NCBI GenBank assembly: GCA_032716605.1
Contig: CM064538.1
Location: 22,539,451 to 22,603,450 of the forward strand
Length of the DNA stretch: 64,000 nucleotides
DNA from: Paralithodes platypus
Lineage: Eukaryota; Arthropoda; Malacostraca; Decapoda; Lithodidae
Direction of reading: 5' to 3'
Shown: in pieces, positions 58,401 to 64,000 of the stretch
Layout: each line of letters starts with the position of its first letter
Position numbering within the stretch: the first letter of the stretch is position 1
The notes under the pieces: model-generated
Seen by the model: the letters and a program-made list of their open reading frames with translations, nothing else
Databases searched by the model: none
What the model was told of the DNA's origin: nothing
Program-made: the position numbers and the translations under genes

Positions 58401-61400
58401 GAGGATTATTGAGATGGATATAGAGGTTTATGAGATGGAGATATAGAGGTTTATTGAGATGGAGATATAGAGGTTTATGGAGATGGAGATATAGAGGTTT
58501 ATGGAGATGGAGATATAGAGGTTTATTGAGATGGAGATATAGAGGTTTATTGAGATGGAGATATAGAGGTTTATTGAGATGGAGATATAGAGGTTTATTG
58601 AGATGGAGATATAGAGGGTTATTGAGATGGAGATATAGAGGTTTATTGATGAAGATATTGAGTTTTATGTAGAAGGAGATATAGAGGTTTATGGAGATGG
58701 AGATATAGAGGTTTATGGAGATGGAGATATAGAGGGTTTATTGAGATGGAGATATAGAGGTTTATTGAGATCGAGATATAGAGGTTTATATAGAGGTTTA
58801 TTGAGATCGAGATATAGAGGTTTATTGAGATCGAGATATAGAGGTTTATATAGAGGTTTATTGAGATCGAGATATAGAGGTTTATTGAGATCGAGATATA
58901 GAGGTTTATTGAGATCGAGATATAGAGGTTTATGGAGATGGAGATATAGAGGTTTATTAAGATGGAGATATAGAGGTTTATTGAGATTGAGATATAGAGG
59001 TTTATGGAGATGGAGATATAGAGGTTTATGCAGATCGAGATATACCCGATTATGTAGATGGAGATATAGAGGTTTATGGAGATGGAGATATAGAGGTTTA
59101 TATAGAGGTTTATGGAGATGGAGATATAGAGGTTTATGGAGATGGAGATATAGAGGTTTATTGAGATGGAGATATAGAGGTTTATTGAGATGGAGATATA
59201 GAGGTTTATGGAGATGGAGATATAGAGGTTTATGGAGATGGAGATATAGAGGTTTATGGAGATGGAGATATAGAGGTTTATTGAGATGGAGATATAGAGG
59301 TTTATTGAGATGGAGATATAGAGGTTTATTGAGATGGAGATATAGAGGTTTATGGAGATGGAGATATAGAGGTTTATTGAGATGGAGATATAGAGGTTTA
59401 TTGAGATGGAGATATAGAGGTTTATTGAGATGGAGATATAGAGGTTTATGGAGATGGAGATATAGAGGTTTATTGAGATGGAGATATAGAGGTTTATTGA
59501 GATGGAGATATAGAGGTTTATGGAGATATAGAGGTTTATGGAGATGGAGATATAGAGGTTTATTGAGATCGAGATATAGAGGTTTATTGAGATCGAGATA
59601 TAGAGGTTTATATAGAGGTTTATTGAGATCGAGATATAGAGGTTTATATAGAGGTTTATTGAGATCGAGATATAGAGGTTTATTGAGATGGAGATATAGA
59701 GGTTTATGGAGATGGAGATATAGAGGTTTATGGAGATGGAGATATAGAGGTTTATGGAGATGGAGAATAAGAGGTTTATTGAGATGGAGATATAGAGGTT
59801 TATGGAGATGGAGATATAGAGGTTTATTGAGATGGAGATATAGAGGTTTATTGAGATGGAGATATAGAGGTTTATGGAGATGGAGATATAGAGGTTTATT
59901 GAGATGGAGATATAGAGGTTTATGGAGATGGAGATATAGAGGTTTATGGAGATGGAGATATAGAGGTTTATGGAGATGGAGATATAGAGGTTTATGGAGA
60001 TATAGAGGTTTATGGAGATATAGAGGTTTATGGAGATGGAGATATAGAGGTTTATTGAGATGGAGATATAGAGGTTTATGGAGATGGAGATATAGAGGTT
60101 TATGGAGATGGAGATATAGAGGTTGATGGAGATATAGAGGTTTATGGAGATGGAGATATAGAGGTTTATGGAGATGGAGATATAGAGGTTTATGGAGATG
60201 GAGATATAGAGGTTTATTGAGATGGAGATATAGAGGTTTATTGAGATGGAGATATAGAGGTTTATGGAGATGGAGATATAGAGGTTTATGGAGATGGAGA
60301 TATAGAGGTTTATTGAGATGGAGATATAGAGGTTTATGGAGATGGAGATATAGAGGTTTATGGAGATGGAGATATAGAGGTTTATGGAGATGGAGATATA
60401 GAGGTTTATTGAGATGGAGATATAGAGGTTTATGGAGATGGAGATATAGAGGTTTATGGAGATGGAGATATAGAGGTTTATTGAGATGGAGATATAGAGG
60501 TTTATGGAGATGGAGATATAGAGGTTTATTGAGATGGAGATATAGAGGTTTATGGAGATGGAGATATAGAGGTTTATGGAGATGGAGATATAGAGGTTTA
60601 TGGAGATGGAGATATAGAGGTTTATGGAGATGGAGATATAGAGGTTTATTGAGATGGAGATATAGAGGTTTATGGAGATATAGAGGTTTATGGAGATGGA
60701 GATATAGAGGTTTATGGAGATGGAGATATAGAGGTTTATGGAGATGGAGATATAGAGGTTTATGGAGATGGAGATATAGAGGTTTATTGAGATGGAGATA
60801 TAGAGGTTTATTGAGATGGAGATATAGAGGTTTATTGAGATGGAGATATAGAGGTTTATGGAGATGGAGATATAGAGGTTTATTGAGATGGAGATATAGA
60901 GGTTTATTGAGATGGAGATATAGAGGTTTATGGAGATGGAGATATAGAGGTTTATGGAGATGGAGATATAGAGGTTTATGGAGATGGAGATATAGAGGTT
61001 TATGGAGATGGAGATATAGAGGTTTATATAGAGGTTTATGGAGATGGAGATATAGAGGTTTATGGAGATGGAGATATAGAGGTTTATTGAGATGGAGATA
61101 TAGAGGTTTATGGAGATGGAGATATAGAGGTTTATGGAGATGGAGATATAGAGGTTTATTTTATGCTAATGAATATCGTCTAATGGTAACCAGAATAAGA
61201 GGCACATTACGTCACCGTGCTGAAGGGGTTAAGGGGAGATGGGTCGCTTTTCTGGTCACCTTTCTTCTTCATGTTTAGTCCCATTAGTTTTCAGATTTTA
61301 GGATTTTCGGGCCATTAGTTTGGCGATTTTAAGACCTTTCGCCCCAATTCGTTGTCAATATTAAGACCTTTCGTGCCCTATAGGTGTCAATTTTCTTCCT

Positions 61401-61591
61401 GGCGAGCGATAGCGAGCCTGTAATTGTGGAGGAACCGGCCTTCGGCCATGACATTTTTCTATCGAAAAATTTACAAATTAATCTCGAAGGGGGATCTAAT
61501 GGATGTTTTGTAATGTTTGATGGAGGTCTAGGGAGGAAACTAAAACAAATCATAATTATATAACAAAATCGACCTAAAAAAAAAAATCCTC
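55490..61591. mobile_element. giant fold-back element filled with 24-bp satellite
   Basis: Candidate TTAA flanks at 55486-55489 and 61592-61595. The left arm (55490-55870) and the inverted right arm (61160-61591) share, in order, a TTTTTTAG(G)TCGAT motif, CTAGACCTCCATCAA, GGCCGAAGGCCG, TACAGGCTCGCTATCGCTC, ACGAAAGGTCTTAAT and GACTAAACATGA-type motifs, about 300 bp of imperfect inverted repeat. Between them is the satellite. No transposase is visible, so movement would be in trans. Arm ends are approximate. Confidence 0.78.
55872..61159 (+). repeat. 24-bp satellite array, about 220 units
   Basis: The unit is TATAGAGGTTTATGGAGATGGAGA. Variants are T for G (TTATTGAG), C for G (GAGATCGAG, mainly 58760-58930 and 59560-59690), and shortened 18-bp and 12-bp units (such as TATATAGAGG joins). 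Because the unit and most variants are multiples of three, two of the three plus frames stay open for long stretches (RWRYRGLW and DIEVYGDG periods), producing spurious ORFs up to 461 codons. A few units with other lengths (near 57237, 58020-58160, 58405-58435, 58640-58670) reset the frame. Variant clusters show local unit amplification. Confidence 0.97.
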
Positions 61592-61735
61592 TTAAAACAA
61601 CATTATACAACCATGTACTGCATATATTACATACCTTAAAGTTTTGGGGAAAACTTCTGCCACGATCATACCTAGAAAAGGAAGAGAAAAAAGAAAGTTT
61701 TAGAACAGTTTAGATAATAATGACCTAACTCTGAC

Positions 61736-61772
<37 letters not shown>

Positions 61773-61868
61773 TAGAAAATGAAACAAGAATATTTAAAAC
61801 AATCTATATAGTCAATTACTTAACTCACTCACTCACTCTCACTATCACTCACTCTCTCTCTCTCTCTC

Positions 61869-61912
<44 letters not shown>

Positions 61913-61980
61913 TATATCTGAATCATTCCTTTGTTCCTTCTCAGACTTTCCTTCAGTTTTCACCGATGTCCTCCTATTTT
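61592..61980. repeat. CT/AT microsatellites
   Basis: (CT)n at 61738-61770 and 61850-61870, (TA)n at 61869-61900 and (GA)n at 61900-61912. No gene. Confidence 0.88.
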
Positions 61981-62560
61981 TCCACCCGCCCCCTATCCCA
62001 ATCCTATCCTCCCTCCCCTCCTCCTTCACTCCCCCATCCCACCTCCCTCTATCACTCCCCCCCTCTCCCATCCTCCTCACTCTATCACTCCCCCACCTCC
62101 CCTCTCCCATCCCCCCTCCCTCTATTACTCCCCCCTCTCCCATCCTCCCTCCCTCTATCACTCCCCCATCTCCCCTCTCCCATCCTCCCTCCTTCTATCA
62201 CTCCCCTCCTCCTCTATTACTCCCCTCCTCCTCCCATCAGTCCCCTCCTCCTTCTATCACTCCCCTCCTTCCCATCCTCCCTCCCCTATCCTCTATCACT
62301 ACCCCCTCTCCCATCGTCCCTCCCTCTCTCCCTCTATCACTCCCCCCCCCTCCCATCCTCCCTCCCTCTATCACACCACATCTACTCCTCCCTCCCCTCC
62401 CCCTTCACCCCCCATCCTCCCTCCCCTCCCCCTTCACCCCCCCATCCTCCTCCCCTCCCCCTTCACCCCCTCCTCCCTCCCCTCCCTCTTCACCCCCCAT
62501 CCTCTCTCCCCTCCCCCTCCAAACCCCATCCTCCCTCCCTCTATCACCCCCCCCCCATGG
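61981..62560 (+). repeat. polypyrimidine block
   Basis: About 580 bp almost wholly C/T on the plus strand, with a loose CCTCCCTCTATCACTCCCCC period of roughly 30 bp. Pro/Ser/Leu-rich frames are artefacts. Confidence 0.9.
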
Positions 62561-62634
62561 CATAACATCATTAGGTGTCTTTTCAACATCAAAGAGCAGC
62601 AGATCTCGTTCAACTCTGTGGGAGGTTATAGGGA

Positions 62635-63365
62635 AAGGAAGGGAGGGAGGAAGGGAAAGGAGGGGAGGGAGGGAGGGAAAGCATGGAAGGGAGGAGGAGA
62701 GGGAGAAGGTTAATAGTAGGTAAGGTTGGAAGAAGGAAGGAGGGAGAGATGGAGGGAGAGAAGGGAGAGGGAGGGAGGGAGGGAGTGTACGATTGAGTGA
62801 GTAGGTAGGGAAGGAGAGAGGAAGGAGGGGAGGGAAAGGAAGGGAGAGGAGAGGGAAAGGAAGGAGAGAGGGAGGGAGGGAAGAGGAAGTGTACGATTGA
62901 GTGAGTAGGTGAGGAAGGAGAGAGGGAGGGAGAGAAGGGAGAGGGAGGGAGGGAGGGAGTGTACGATTGAGTGAGTAGGTAGGGAAGGAGAGAGGAAGGA
63001 GGGGAGGGAAAGGAAGGGAGAGGAGAGGGAGGGAGGGAAGAGGAAGTGTACGATTGAGTGAGTAGGTGAGGAAGGAGAGAGGGAGGGAGGGATGAGGAAG
63101 TGTACGATTGAGTGAGTAGGTGAGGAAGGAGAGAGGGAGGGAGGGAAGAGGAAGTGTACGATTGAGTGAGTAGGTGAGGAAGGAGAGAGGGAGGGAGGGA
63201 TGGAGGAAGGGAAATGAAGGAGAGAGAGAGTGAGGGAGGGATGGAGAGAGGGAGGGAGGGATGGAGGAAGGGAAAGGAAGGAGAGAGGGAGGGAGGGATG
63301 GAAAGGAAGGAGAGAGGGAGGGAGGGATGGAGGAAGTGAGGGAGGGATGGAAAGGGGAGAGAACT
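62635..63365 (+). repeat. polypurine block with minisatellite
   Basis: G/A-rich plus strand dominated by GGGAGGGAGGGA. It is interspersed with at least six copies of GTGTACGATTGAGTGAGTAG (near 62786, 62888, 62959, 63046, 63101 and 63156) at spacings of about 55-100 bp. Pro/Ser-rich minus-strand frames are artefacts. Confidence 0.9.
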
Positions 63366-63382
63366 TGATCAAGTGGAATGTG

Positions 63383-63386
63383 ATGG

Positions 63387-63430
<44 letters not shown>

Positions 63431-63556
63431 GGATGGATGGATGGATAGCCAGATAGATAGATAGATAGATAGATATACAGACAGATAGATAGATAGATAG
63501 ACATACAGATAGACAGCTAAATATATTGACAGATAGATAGATAGAGAGAGAGAGAG
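63383..63556 (+). repeat. GATA microsatellite
   Basis: (GATA)n with GATG and ACAG interruptions from 63390 to 63542, followed by (GA)n to 63555. Confidence 0.95.
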
Positions 63557-63867
63557 TACAAAGGAAATCAAGCAACAACAGGTATAGTGACCCTTCTAGG
63601 CTGCTTGTCCTCCAAAACACTGAGGATCAAGTGTCCAAACAGTGGTTTAGAGTGGGTAAGGGAACATTGGAAAGGGAACTACTGCCCTGGAACTAATGTC
63701 CGTGGCAGGATTAGGAAGTTAGTAGGGGACATATGGGTTAGTAACTGAGGGGGGGATAAAATATAGTTATTCATTTACAAACGGAGTCAGTCGCGGGTTT
63801 GATGGGAGATATTTGTCTAGGCGAAGTTTAAATGAATCAACGGTGCTGCAGTCTATAACATCTCGGG

Positions 63868-63868
<1 letters not shown>
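63557..63868 (-). mobile_element. LINE family B 3' end, minus strand
   Basis: The 3' UTR and last codons of family B, matching 8690-8990 inverted and 42860-43170. It starts at GTACAAAGGAAATCAAG and stops at CTATAACATCTCGGGGAG, where (GA)n begins. It is flanked by GA repeats on both sides. Confidence 0.88.

Positions 63869-63915
<47 letters not shown>
63869..63915 (+). repeat. GA microsatellite
   Basis: Uninterrupted (GA)n of about 45 bp. The remaining 85 bp to the window end has no recognisable feature. Confidence 0.95.
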
Positions 63916-63919
<4 letters not shown>

Positions 63920-64000
63920 GGAAAACAGAAGACCTATAAGGAAGTTGGAGCTGTAGACATCGATATTTAGCAGAATGACCAGGTAAAATACGGTCGTAGT

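Noticed and set aside
55796..61278. Long plus-strand ORFs of RWRYRGLW and DIEVYGDG repeats (up to 461 codons)
   Set aside because: They are translations of a 24-bp satellite. Two frames are open at once, there is no conserved start or domain, and frame resets occur at unit-length changes.
61931..63571. Pro/Ser/Leu-rich ORFs on both strands
   Set aside because: They come from polypyrimidine and polypurine simple sequence and GATA repeats. Codon composition simply mirrors the repeat.

Overview
This window is eukaryotic, intron-scale, AT-rich intergenic DNA and is almost entirely transposable elements. There are no operons or bacterial signals. Several distinct LINE families, Ty1/copia and Ty3/gypsy LTR elements, a Tigger/pogo transposon, a Helitron, many TTAA- and TA-flanked MITEs and long GATA, GA and CA microsatellites sit on top of one degraded C2H2 zinc-finger locus. 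The mix, with CR1/Jockey-type LINEs and an arthropod-type TCAGT initiator in an LTR, suggests an arthropod, most likely a malacostracan (decapod) crustacean. The species is an inference and cannot be proven from this sequence.

Layout. 0-2 kb: a TTAA-MITE end and a minus-strand SGNH-hydrolase-like ORF. 2.6-9 kb: a CR1-like LINE (family A) whose 3' tail is split by a 2650-bp Tigger element, followed directly by a second LINE (family B). 9.3-15.4 kb: LINE fragments, an inverted-repeat element, a LINE (family E) carrying two nested MITEs, a truncated family-F LINE and an 891-bp TA element. 16.6-18.4 kb: a tandem repeat, then a TTAA MITE holding two copies of a different TTAA MITE. 20.1-32.6 kb: a minus-strand C2H2 zinc-finger locus broken by a large palindromic TA element (itself hit by a LINE tail), a Helitron and a 7.2-kb Gmr1-like Ty3 element with nearly identical 1.58-kb LTRs. 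33.0-48.2 kb: a four-level nest. A family-C LINE is split by a copia element (5-bp TSD), which is split by LINEs D and B and a TTAA MITE; LINE D holds two further TTAA MITEs. 49.7-55.1 kb: LINE fragments, a 100-N gap and a long family-F RT ORF. 55.5-61.6 kb: a fold-back element with inverted arms around about 5.3 kb of a 24-bp satellite. 61.9-64 kb: polypyrimidine and polypurine blocks, a minisatellite, GATA repeats and a LINE tail.

Most nesting calls rest on direct evidence: target-site duplications, terminal repeats, and restoration of a conserved host-element reading frame when the insert and one target copy are ignored. The only plausible cellular gene is the zinc-finger locus, and it has many frameshifts and stops. 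The items most worth following up are the Gmr1-like element (integrase ahead of a deleted RT), the satellite-filled fold-back element, and the 494-bp higher-order repeat of the zinc-finger array.

Limits: no similarity search was possible, family names are by motif recognition, and long low-complexity ORFs (including all RWRYRGLW-type frames in the satellite) are not treated as genes.
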